Shown here piece by piece: positions 1 through 5,387 of a stretch of DNA of 6,681 nt. Made by a program: the position numbers and the translations under genes. Numbering within the stretch: position 1 is the first letter of the stretch; each line of letters opens with the position of its first letter. The notes under the pieces were generated by a model. It saw only the letters and a list, made by a program, of their open reading frames with translations, ran no database searches and was not told the origin of the DNA. Origin of the DNA: Frankia sp. (GTDB lineage: Bacteria; Actinomycetota; Actinomycetes; Frankiales; Frankiaceae); contig JADGHD010000278.1 in NCBI GenBank assembly GCA_019689615.1, positions 1 to 6,681 of the forward strand. Reading direction: 5' to 3'.

Positions 1-1
1 G

Positions 2-43
2 CCCGACCCCACCCCAGCCGACGAGGCCAAGCCGGCGGGCTGA
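2..43 (+). CDS. Possible C-terminal tail of an upstream gene (partial)
   Basis: Frame 2 is open from the window edge and ends at TGA 41-43, encoding PDPTPADEAKPAG. A Pro/Ala/acidic tail of this kind is common at the C-terminus of actinobacterial proteins, and an inverted repeat follows about 37 bases later. Only 13 codons are visible, so neither the product nor the coding status can be established; frame 1 is also open here. This is a weak call resting on composition and position. Confidence 0.3.
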   Translation, partial: PDPTPADEAKPAG

Positions 44-79
44 GCCAGCCAGGAGCCGCCAGCCGGCCCCGCCGGGCCA

Positions 80-101
80 CGGCCGACGACCGTGTCGGCC
101 G
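80..101 (+). terminator. Candidate stem-loop terminator
   Basis: CGGCCGAC (80-87) and GTCGGCCG (94-101) form a perfect 8-bp stem around a 6-base loop. There is no T-tract, but actinobacterial intrinsic terminators often lack one. It lies 37 bases past the possible stop at 41-43 and would fit as that gene's terminator. In sequence this GC-rich, chance hairpins are common. Confidence 0.35.
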
Positions 102-106
102 AGGCG

Positions 107-178
107 GGAGCGCGCCGTCCCGGCCCGACAGCGCCGCCGCACAGCGCCGTCGGACACCCAGCCGGCGCGGCGCGCTCC
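107..178. repeat. Long-spaced 11-bp inverted repeat with internal repeats
   Basis: The 11-base arm at 107-117 is the exact reverse complement of 168-178. Nested inside are CCGAC (125-129)/GTCGG (149-153) and two direct copies of ACAGCGCCG (128-136 and 141-149). The whole could fold into a branched structure between the putative upstream gene and the protease. It could be part of a terminator, a structured leader or a protein-binding region, or a by-product of extreme GC content. Together with 80-101 it is the only structure I see in the gene-free stretch 44-285, where no convincing sigma-70-type promoter is visible. Confidence 0.4.
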
Positions 179-285
179 GCAACCGTCACGACATCGCCGC
201 GGCCAGGCCGCCGCGCACGGTGACCCGCTGTCCGCCCGTGGCGAACTGCGGGCACCAATCGCGGCCGCCGTGGGTTGATCACGGC

Positions 286-1269
286 ATGAGGGACAAACGG
301 CGTTGCTTCGACGACGCCCACGGTGACGATGAAGACGCCCACGGTGACGACGACGCCGCCGCGTTGGACGCGTACTCCGCGGCGGTCGTGCGGGTGGCGA
401 GCACGGTGTTGCCGAGCGTCGCCAGCCTGCGGGTGCGCGGGCGGCGCGGGCAGGGGGCCGGCAGCGCGAGCGTGCTGACCGCCGACGGCTTCCTGCTGAC
501 CAGCGCGCACGTCGTGGAGGGGACGGACCGGGCGGAGGCGACGTTCACCGACGGCTCGGAGGTGACGGCCGACGTGATCGGCCGGGACCCGCTGTCGGAC
601 CTGGCGGTGCTGCGGGCACGCGGCGCGGTGCCCCAGCCGGTGACCCTGGGCGACGCCAGCAGACTGCGCGTGGGCCAGCTGGTGGTCGCGCTGGGCAACC
701 CGCTGGGGCTCGCCGGCAGCGTCACCGCGGGCATCGTCTCCGCGCTCGGCCGGTCGCTGCCCACGGCCGCCGGCCGGGTGATCGACGAGGTGATCCAGAC
801 GGACGCGGCGCTCAACCCGGGCAACAGCGGCGGGGTGCTCGCCGACAGCGGCGGGCGGATGGTCGGGGTGAACACGGCGGTCGCCGGCATCGGCCTCGGG
901 CTCGCCGTACCGATCAACGAGACCACCCGCGGCCTGATCGCCACGCTGATGCGCCACGGCCGGGTCCGGCGGGCCTGGCTCGGCATCGCCGGGGCCGAGG
1001 CGCCGCTGCCGCCGGCGCTCGCGGCCAAGCTCGGCCGGCGCACCGGCCTGCACGTCGCGCAGGTCGTCACGGCGAGCCCGGCTGACCGGGCCGGCCTTCG
1101 CCGCGGCGACATCGTGCTCGCCGTCGACGGCGAGCTGATCGCCAGCACCACCGCCGTGCAGAAGCTGATGGTCGAACACGCGATCGGCCGCCGCCTGGAG
1201 ATCACGGTGTGGCGCAACGGCGCCCTCGTCGACGTCGTCGCCGTCCCCCGGGAGCTCACCGACGCCTGA
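286..1269 (+). CDS. HtrA/DegP-like S1C serine protease with one PDZ domain, apparently cytosolic
   Basis: This is a trypsin-fold protease of the HtrA/DegQ type, 327 residues from the ATG. The catalytic triad is complete: His75 in TSAHVVEG, Asp105 in DPLSDLAVL and Ser181 in NPGNSGG. The spacing (30 and 76 residues) is close to DegP. One PDZ domain covers about residues 231-320, with VVTASPADRAGLRRGDIVLAVDG at its core. Family members degrade or refold damaged proteins and usually work outside the membrane as trimers or larger assemblies. Here no signal peptide or hydrophobic segment precedes the protease domain; the N-terminus is a short acidic repeat (DAHGDDE/DAHGDDD). A cytosolic location is therefore inferred. 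The ATG at 286 is preferred because the 22 residues added by the in-frame GTG at 220 look non-coding. Neither start has a good ribosome binding site, so a leaderless or different start is possible. The substrate is unknown. Confidence 0.88.
   Translation: MRDKRRCFDDAHGDDEDAHGDDDAAALDAYSAAVVRVASTVLPSVASLRVRGRRGQGAGSASVLTADGFLLTSAHVVEGTDRAEATFTDGSEVTADVIGRDPLSDLAVLRARGAVPQPVTLGDASRLRVGQLVVALGNPLGLAGSVTAGIVSALGRSLPTAAGRVIDEVIQTDAALNPGNSGGVLADSGGRMVGVNTAVAGIGLGLAVPINETTRGLIATLMRHGRVRRAWLGIAGAEAPLPPALAAKLGRRTGLHVAQVVTASPADRAGLRRGDIVLAVDGELIASTTAVQKLMVEHAIGRRLEITVWRNGALVDVVAVPRELTDA
310..351 (+). repeat. Two tandem copies of a 21-bp unit inside the protease gene
   Basis: Positions 310-330 and 331-351 match at 19 of 21 bases, and a 17-base core (313-329, 334-350) is identical. 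The unit is exactly seven codons, giving DDAHGDD followed by EDAHGDD, so the reading frame is kept. It creates an acidic, His-containing N-terminal stretch just before the protease domain. Copy number may vary between strains. Confidence 0.8.
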
Positions 1270-1314
1270 GCGTGACCCGGCCGCGCCGCGGCGGCGCACC
1301 GCCAGTGACCACCA

Positions 1315-1331
1315 GCGCCACGCCCTGGCGC
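1315..1331 (+). terminator. Candidate terminator hairpin after the HtrA-like gene
   Basis: GCGCCA (1315-1320) and TGGCGC (1326-1331) form a 6-bp stem with a 5-base loop, 46 bases past the stop. A second small stem, GGCGG/CCGCC (1290-1294 and 1299-1303), lies between it and the gene. Neither has a T-tract. Either could end protease transcription and separate it from the small gene downstream. Confidence 0.3.
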
Positions 1332-1361
1332 CACCATGATCATCAGTCCGGGGCGAGCAAG

Positions 1362-1367
1362 TATGCT
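1362..1367 (+). promoter_or_regulatory. Weak -10 candidate upstream of the small Cys/His-rich gene
   Basis: TATGCT keeps the T-A-N3-T pattern of actinobacterial sigma-70-type -10 boxes and sits in an unusually AT-rich spot for this window. No good -35 hexamer is found 16-19 bases upstream. The 8-base palindrome ATGATCAT (1336-1343) lies nearby. If used, it would give a leader of roughly 125 bases. The rest of the stretch 1270-1484 shows no gene I can support. Confidence 0.25.
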
Positions 1368-1484
1368 GTCGACCTGTCGAGCGCGCGGGCCCCATGCCGG
1401 CGTCCCGCTGGCCGCTGGTGCCGCGCCGGTCCGGCTCGCCCGGCGGTCCTGGGCGGGGGCCGGCATCGACCCGATCCGGATCCC

Positions 1485-1490
1485 GAGGAG
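1485..1490 (+). promoter_or_regulatory. Ribosome binding site of the small Cys/His-rich gene
   Basis: GAGGAG ends 8 bases before the ATG at 1499. This decides the start: the same frame is open further upstream to an ATG at 1394, but that stretch has no ribosome binding site and no protein-like composition. Confidence 0.6.
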
Positions 1491-1498
1491 TCGCCAGG

Positions 1499-1654
1499 AT
1501 GTGCCAGCCAGTCCCCTGCAGGACCTGCGGAAAGATCACCTGGGCCGGCTGCGGTGACCATGTCGAGCAGGTGCGCGCCATGGTCCGGCCCGAGGACTGG
1601 TGCCCAGGGCACGACCAGAGCGGCACCCCCGCGTCCGCTCCCGCCGGCCGCTGA
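1499..1654 (+). CDS. Small conserved Cys/His-rich protein, putative metal-binding, unknown function
   Basis: A 51-residue protein starts at the ATG 8 bases after GAGGAG and stops at TGA 1652-1654. Its conserved-looking core is CRTCGKITWAGCGDHVEQV followed by EDWCPGH. Potential metal ligands come in pairs: C7-x2-C10, C18-x2-H21 and C35-x2-H38, with an extra Cys2, which suggests a small zinc-ribbon-like fold. From memory, short proteins beginning M-C-x-x-V-x-C-x-x-C-G-K-x-T-W-x-G-C-G-x-H occur widely in actinobacteria and also in fungi, annotated as hypothetical; this could not be checked here. The last dozen residues are Ser/Pro/Ala-rich and probably disordered. It lies alone between the protease and the convergent fadB, so the neighbours do not suggest a role. 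Zinc binding is inferred from the ligand pattern only. Confidence 0.75.
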   Translation: MCQPVPCRTCGKITWAGCGDHVEQVRAMVRPEDWCPGHDQSGTPASAPAGR

Positions 1655-1677
1655 GGACGACGCGGCGGGGGAACGTG

Positions 1678-1697
1678 CCCGCGCGCCCGCGCGCGGG
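1678..1697. terminator. GC hairpin between convergent genes
   Basis: CCCGCGCG (1678-1685) and CGCGCGGG (1690-1697) form a perfect 8-bp stem with a 4-base loop. It lies 24 bases after the small gene's stop and between two converging transcripts, the usual place for a bidirectional terminator. No T-tract is present on either side. Confidence 0.5.
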
Positions 1698-1705
1698 ACC
1701 CGCGT

Positions 1706-1746
1706 GCGGCGCCGGCGGGTGCGCGGACGCCGTGAGCCGGCGCCGC
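1706..1746 (-). terminator. Candidate terminator of the fadAB operon
   Basis: The 11-base arms at 1706-1716 and 1736-1746 are perfect reverse complements around a 19-base loop. On the minus strand the hairpin begins about 20 bases after the fadB stop. With the hairpin at 1678-1697 it makes a double structure in the convergent gap. A further 6+2+6 palindrome, CTGACC-GT-GGTCAG (1756-1769), overlaps the fadB stop codon and may belong to the same 3' structure. Confidence 0.5.
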
Positions 1747-1765
1747 GCACCGCGGCTGACCGTGG

Positions 1766-3934
1766 TCAGTGGACCGTGGCCACCCCGCGCGGGGTGAACC
1801 GCTGGCCGTTGACCTTCTCGCTGACGCCGGTGCGGTCCAGGTAGGGCGTGATCCCGCCGAGGTGGAACGGCCAGCCGGCACCGAGGATCATGCACAGGTC
1901 GACGTCGGCCGGCTCGGCGACCACGCCCTCGTCCAGCAGCAGCCTGACCTCCTGGGCCAGCGCGGCCAGCGCCGACGCGCGGACCTCCTCGGCGCTGGGC
2001 GCCAGCGGCGAGCCGGGGGCCGCGCCGTCCCCGCCGGAGCCGCGGGCCAGCGCCGCCGCCCCCTCGTCGACCACCTGCCGGCCGGACGCGTCGGTCGTGT
2101 AGAGGCTCGTCCTGCCGGCGGCGACCACCCGGGCGAGCCCCGTCGGCGCGCGGAACCGGTCGGGGTAGGACTCGTGCAGCGTCTCGGCGACGTGCAGCGC
2201 GACCGCCGGGCCGACCAGCGCCAGCAGGGTCAGCGGCGACATCGGCAGGCCCAGCGGGTCGAGCGCGGTGTCGGCCTCCTCGACCGGGGTGCCGGCCTCG
2301 ATCGAGGCGAGGACCTCGCCGAGGAACCGGGTGAGCAGCCGGTTGACCACGAACGCCGGGGCGTCCTTGACCAGCACGGCGTTCTTGCCGAGCTTCTTGG
2401 CCACGGCCAGCGTGGTGGCGATCGCGGCGTCGTCCGTCCTCGCCGCCCGGACCACCTCGACCAGCGGCAGCACCGCCACCGGATTGAAGAAGTGCAGCCC
2501 GGCGACCCGCTCCGGGTGGGCGAGCCCGGACGCCATCGCGGTCACCGACAGCGCGGAGGTGTTGGTCAGCAGCAGGGCGTCCGGCCGGACGACGGCCTCC
2601 AGCTCGGCGAACACCGTCTGCTTGACCTTCAGGTCCTCGAACACCGCCTCGATCACCAGGTCGGCGTCGGCGAAGGCTTCCTTGGTCAGCGAGCCGCTGA
2701 CCAGCCCCTTGTACCGGTTGGCGCGGTCGGGCGAGAGCCGGCCGCTGGCCAGCAGGTTGTCGATCTCCTGCCGGACGTAGCCGACCCCCTTGTCGAGCCG
2801 GGCCTGGTCGAGGTCGGTGAGCACCACCGGGACCTCGAGCCTGCGGGCGAACAGCAGCGCGAGCTGGCTGGCCATCAGGCCGGCGCCGACGATGCCGACC
2901 TTGGTCACCGGCCGGGCCAGCGACGGGTCCGGGCCGCCGACCGGGCGGCGGGCCCGCTTCTGGGTGAGGTCGAACGCGTAGAGGCTCGCGGCGAGCTCGT
3001 CGGAGACGGCCAGGTCCGCCAGCGCCGCCGTCTCCGCGGCGAAGCCGGTCTCCCGGTCGGCGGTCTCGGCCAGGGCCATCAGGTCGAGCGCCCGGTAGAC
3101 GGCGGGAGCGGCGCCGTGCAGCCTGGCGTCCGCGATCGCCCGGCCGCGGGCCAGCGCGTCCGCCCATGGCCTGCCCCGCTCGACGACCGGGCGGTTCGCC
3201 TTCGGGTCGACCTCGCCGCGCACCACCTGGCCGACCCAGGCCAGCGCCTGCTCGAGGAAGTCCGCCGGCTCGAGCACGATGTCGGCGATGCCGAGCTCGG
3301 CGGCCTTGCGGCCGTTGATCATGCGGTTGGTGTTCAACGGGTTCTCGATCACGACCGTGACCGCCCGGCCGGCGCCGATCAGGTTCGGCAGCAGCTGGCT
3401 GCCGCCCCAGCCGGGCACCAGGCCGAGGAACACCTCCGGCAGCGCGACCGCCGACACGCCGGAGGAGATCGCCCGGTGGTCGCAGTGCAGCGCCAGCTCC
3501 AGGCCGCCGCCCATGGCTGCGCCGTTGACCAGCGCGAACGTCGGCACCTTGCGCCCGGCGAGCCGGCCTTCGCCGACCCGGCGCAGCGCGGTGTGCCCCA
3601 GCTCCCCGAACGCCGCGATCGCCGAGCGGATCTGGTCGACGCCAAGCCCGGCGATCGAGGACCGGAACGACAGGTCCGCGCCGACGCAGAAGATGAACGG
3701 CTTGCCCGTGACGGCGACCGCGGCGACCGGCGGGCTGTGCGCCTCGATCTCGTCGACGGCGGCGAGCAGGGCCCGCAGGCTGGCCGGGCCGAACGTGTTC
3801 GGCCGGGTGTGGTCGTGGCCGTTGTCCAGGGTGATCAGCGCGACCGGGCCGTCGACCCCGGGCAGCTGGATGTAACGGACGTGGGCGTGCGTGACGACCT
3901 CGTCCGGGAACTCCAGCGCGACATCCGTGCTCAT
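1766..3934 (-). CDS. fadB: Fatty-acid oxidation alpha subunit: enoyl-CoA hydratase / 3-hydroxyacyl-CoA dehydrogenase
   Basis: This 722-residue two-domain enzyme hydrates trans-2-enoyl-CoA and oxidises the resulting 3-hydroxyacyl-CoA with NAD. Residues about 15-230 are a crotonase domain. Both catalytic glutamates are present, Glu146 in MGGGLELAL and Glu167 in LPEVFLGLVPGWGG. The Rossmann domain starts at about 345 with KVGIVGAGLMASQLA; the last Gly of the usual GxGxxG is Ala355. The dehydrogenase pair His481 (HFFNPV) and Glu493 have the spacing of E. coli FadB, and Asn531 lies in DAPAFVVNR. A second C-terminal helical domain ends near GITPYLDRTGV. Length fits actinobacterial FadB proteins. 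The gene lies 85 bp downstream of fadA on the same strand and probably forms an alpha/beta complex with it in the cytosol. A Gly/Ala/Pro-rich stretch at about 630-648 looks like a lineage-specific linker. The name fadJ is equally used for this architecture; chain-length preference cannot be read from sequence. Confidence 0.93.
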   Translation of the reverse strand: MSTDVALEFPDEVVTHAHVRYIQLPGVDGPVALITLDNGHDHTRPNTFGPASLRALLAAVDEIEAHSPPVAAVAVTGKPFIFCVGADLSFRSSIAGLGVDQIRSAIAAFGELGHTALRRVGEGRLAGRKVPTFALVNGAAMGGGLELALHCDHRAISSGVSAVALPEVFLGLVPGWGGSQLLPNLIGAGRAVTVVIENPLNTNRMINGRKAAELGIADIVLEPADFLEQALAWVGQVVRGEVDPKANRPVVERGRPWADALARGRAIADARLHGAAPAVYRALDLMALAETADRETGFAAETAALADLAVSDELAASLYAFDLTQKRARRPVGGPDPSLARPVTKVGIVGAGLMASQLALLFARRLEVPVVLTDLDQARLDKGVGYVRQEIDNLLASGRLSPDRANRYKGLVSGSLTKEAFADADLVIEAVFEDLKVKQTVFAELEAVVRPDALLLTNTSALSVTAMASGLAHPERVAGLHFFNPVAVLPLVEVVRAARTDDAAIATTLAVAKKLGKNAVLVKDAPAFVVNRLLTRFLGEVLASIEAGTPVEEADTALDPLGLPMSPLTLLALVGPAVALHVAETLHESYPDRFRAPTGLARVVAAGRTSLYTTDASGRQVVDEGAAALARGSGGDGAAPGSPLAPSAEEVRASALAALAQEVRLLLDEGVVAEPADVDLCMILGAGWPFHLGGITPYLDRTGVSEKVNGQRFTPRGVATVH

Positions 3935-3943
3935 GGGCGGTGG

Positions 3944-3950
3944 CTCCTTT
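3944..3950 (-). promoter_or_regulatory. Ribosome binding site of fadB
   Basis: Read on the minus strand, AAAGGAG ends 9 bases before the fadB ATG at 3934. It is a strong site, confirming this start and independent initiation of fadB within the operon. The remaining fadA-fadB gap shows only short GC stems and no convincing promoter. Confidence 0.75.
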
Positions 3951-4019
3951 TCCGTGCGGTCGGCGGGCAGTCGTCAGCCGGCGGTCCCGCCAGGGCGTTG
4001 CAGCCGGGCGGCACCGGGG

Positions 4020-5225
4020 TCAGGCGCCGGTGTGGTGCGGGTTCTCCCAGATGGTGGTCGCGCCCATGCCGAAGCCGACGCACATCGCGGTCAGGCCGTA
4101 GCGCACCTCGGGGTGGTCCTCGAACTGGCGGGCGAGCTGGGTCATCAGCCGCACGCCCGAGGAGGCCAGCGGGTGGCCGAACGCGATCGCGCCGCCGTAC
4201 GGGTTGACCCGTGGGTCGTCGTCGTCGATCCCGAAGTGGTCGAGGAAGGCGAGCACCTGGACGGCGAAGGCCTCGTTCAGCTCGAACAGGCCGATGTCGT
4301 CGATCGTCAGCCCGGTGCGGGCGAGCGCCTTCTCCGTGGACGGGATCGGCCCGACGCCCATCACCTCGGGCGCGACGCCGGCGAAGCCGAAGCCGACCAG
4401 GGTCATCTTCCTGGTGAGCCCGAGCTCCTCGGCCACCTCGGCGGCGGCCAGGATGCAGCCGGTCGCGCCGTCGTTGATGCCGGCCGAGTTGCCGGCGGTG
4501 ACCCGGCCGTGCGGGCGGAACGGCGTCCTGAGGCTCGCCAGTCCCTCCATGGTCGTGCCCGGCCGCGGCGGCTCGTCGGCGGTGACCAGGTCCCACCCGG
4601 AGTCGGTGTGCCGGGCGGCGACGGGTACCAGGTCGGGCTGGATCCTGCCGTCGGCGTAGGCCTTGGCGACCTTCTCCTGGGAGCGGACCGCGTAGGCGTC
4701 CGCCCGCTCCTTGGTGATCTTCGGGAACCGGTCGTGCAGGTTCTCCGCCGTCATGCCCATGACCAGGGCGGACGGGTCGACCAGCCGCTCGGAGACGAAC
4801 CGCGGGTTGGGGTCGGCCGCCTCGCCCATCGGGTGGCGGCCCATGTGCTCGACGCCGCCGGCGATCGCGACGTCGTAGGCGCCGACGCCGATCGCGGAGG
4901 CGGTGGTGGTGACGGCGGTGACCGCGCCGGCGCACATCCGGTCGATCGCGTAGCCGGGCACGGTCTCCGGCAGGCCGGACAGGATCGCCGCGACGCGCCC
5001 GATCGTCAGGCCCTGGTCGCCGATCTGGGTGGTCGCCGCGATCGCGACGTCGTCGACCCGCTCCGGCGGCAGCGACGGGTTGCGCCGCAGGAGCTCCCGG
5101 ATGACCCGGACCACCAGGTCGTCCGCGCGTGTCTCGGCGTAGACCCCCTTGGCCTTGCCGAACGGGGTACGCACTCCGTCGACGAACACGACGTCACGGA
5201 TGGTGCCGCGGGCTGACTGGAACAT
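4020..5225 (-). CDS. fadA: Acetyl-CoA C-acyltransferase (thiolase), fatty-acid oxidation beta subunit
   Basis: A 401-residue thiolase that cleaves 3-ketoacyl-CoA with CoA to acetyl-CoA and a shortened acyl-CoA, the last step of each beta-oxidation round. Numbered from the ATG, the nucleophile is Cys98 in IDRMCAGAVTAV. NEAF begins at Asn317, His351 lies in GHPLASSG, and the acid/base Cys382 is in TAMCVGFGMG, so all catalytic residues are present. GGVEHMGRHPMGE and FGHPLASSGVRLMTQLAR match, as I remember them, the actinobacterial FadA partnered with a FadB alpha subunit. The residues after the nucleophile (AGA) differ from the more usual C-x-S-G pattern. The ATG at 5225 is chosen because GGAGG ends 5 bases before it; a TTG five codons upstream would overlap that site. 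Degradative pairing with fadB argues against a purely biosynthetic acetoacetyl-CoA role, though that is not excluded. Confidence 0.93.
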   Translation of the reverse strand: MFQSARGTIRDVVFVDGVRTPFGKAKGVYAETRADDLVVRVIRELLRRNPSLPPERVDDVAIAATTQIGDQGLTIGRVAAILSGLPETVPGYAIDRMCAGAVTAVTTTASAIGVGAYDVAIAGGVEHMGRHPMGEAADPNPRFVSERLVDPSALVMGMTAENLHDRFPKITKERADAYAVRSQEKVAKAYADGRIQPDLVPVAARHTDSGWDLVTADEPPRPGTTMEGLASLRTPFRPHGRVTAGNSAGINDGATGCILAAAEVAEELGLTRKMTLVGFGFAGVAPEVMGVGPIPSTEKALARTGLTIDDIGLFELNEAFAVQVLAFLDHFGIDDDDPRVNPYGGAIAFGHPLASSGVRLMTQLARQFEDHPEVRYGLTAMCVGFGMGATTIWENPHHTGA

Positions 5226-5230
5226 GGGGT

Positions 5231-5235
5231 CCTCC
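5231..5235 (-). promoter_or_regulatory. Ribosome binding site of fadA
   Basis: On the minus strand GGAGG, inside a longer GGGGGAGGA run, ends 5 bases before the ATG at 5225. This favours the ATG over the in-frame TTG at 5240. Confidence 0.7.
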
Positions 5236-5252
5236 CCCAACGACGAGGCGAT

Positions 5253-5277
5253 GGCGCTGGGCTGTGTGGGCAGCGCC
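5253..5277 (-). other. Leader hairpin upstream of fadA
   Basis: GGCGCTG (5253-5259) and CAGCGCC (5271-5277) make a 7-bp perfect stem with an 11-base loop, 28-52 bases upstream of the fadA start. GAGGCG (5245-5250) could pair instead with CGCCTC (5274-5279), so two exclusive folds are possible. It may be only a GC-rich coincidence; no known riboswitch pattern was recognised. Confidence 0.3.
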
Positions 5278-5306
5278 TCCGGGTGACGGCCGGACGGCGC
5301 ACCGCC

Positions 5307-5312
5307 AGCCTA
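5307..5312 (-). promoter_or_regulatory. Candidate -10 box for fadAB
   Basis: Read on the minus strand, TAGGCT is a plausible actinobacterial sigma-70-type -10 box. The -35 position 17 bases upstream reads CTACTC, a poor match that lies inside the palindrome at 5321-5340. The predicted leader would be about 75 bases. The same hexamer occurs upstream of the membrane-protein gene at 6563-6568. Confidence 0.35.
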
Positions 5313-5320
5313 CCGCCAAG

Positions 5321-5340
5321 GTTACCGATGAGTAGATAAC
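5321..5340. promoter_or_regulatory. Candidate repressor operator upstream of fadA
   Basis: This AT-richer island in a GC-rich gap has outer arms GTTA (5321-5324) and TAAC (5337-5340). An inner imperfect palindrome, TTACCGATGAGTAG (5322-5335), approximates TTAC-N6-GTAA. It overlaps the putative -35 region of the fadAB promoter, where a bound repressor would block RNA polymerase. TetR-family regulators commonly control actinobacterial fatty-acid genes through palindromes of this size; which regulator binds here is unknown. Confidence 0.45.
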
Positions 5341-5362
5341 ATCCGCTACGTCGCGTCCATCC

Positions 5363-5386
5363 CCGGGCCAGGCCCGCGCGGCCCGG
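5363..5386 (-). terminator. Candidate terminator after the membrane-protein gene
   Basis: CCGGGCC (5363-5369) and GGCCCGG (5380-5386) are a perfect 7-bp inverted repeat with a 10-base loop. On the minus strand it begins one base after the stop codon of the membrane-protein gene and precedes the putative fadA promoter. This supports separate transcription units. No T-tract follows. Confidence 0.35.
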
Positions 5387-5387
5387 C

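Noticed and set aside
220..285. GTG start extending the protease by 22 residues
   Set aside because: The added residues (with CPPVANCGHQSR) do not resemble a signal peptide or an HtrA N-terminus, and no ribosome binding site precedes them. The ATG at 286 is preferred, without certainty.
279..1466. 395-codon minus-strand frame antisense to the protease
   Set aside because: Ser/Arg/Ala/Thr-rich shadow of a protease gene with an intact catalytic triad and PDZ domain.
1473..1482. Palindrome GATCCGGATC just upstream of the small gene's ribosome binding site
   Set aside because: A single 10-base palindrome in GC-rich DNA with no second copy or conserved context; too weak to call an operator.
1536..3167. 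543-codon minus-strand frame overlapping fadB in another frame
   Set aside because: Arg/Gly/Ala-rich low complexity that runs through the fadB stop and both intergenic hairpins; fadB explains the region.
1769..4207. 812-codon open frame on the plus strand, antisense to fadB
   Set aside because: It is the mirror frame of a well-supported fadB with all catalytic residues; its product is Arg/Gly/Asp/Val/Gln-rich low complexity, as expected from antisense of GC-rich coding DNA.
3891..5216. 441-codon open frame on the plus strand, antisense to fadA
   Set aside because: It overlaps the complete thiolase gene and has no recognisable domain or ribosome binding site; composition is typical of a shadow frame.
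5226..5240. TTG start five codons upstream of the fadA ATG
   Set aside because: It overlaps the GGAGG ribosome binding site that serves the ATG at 5225.
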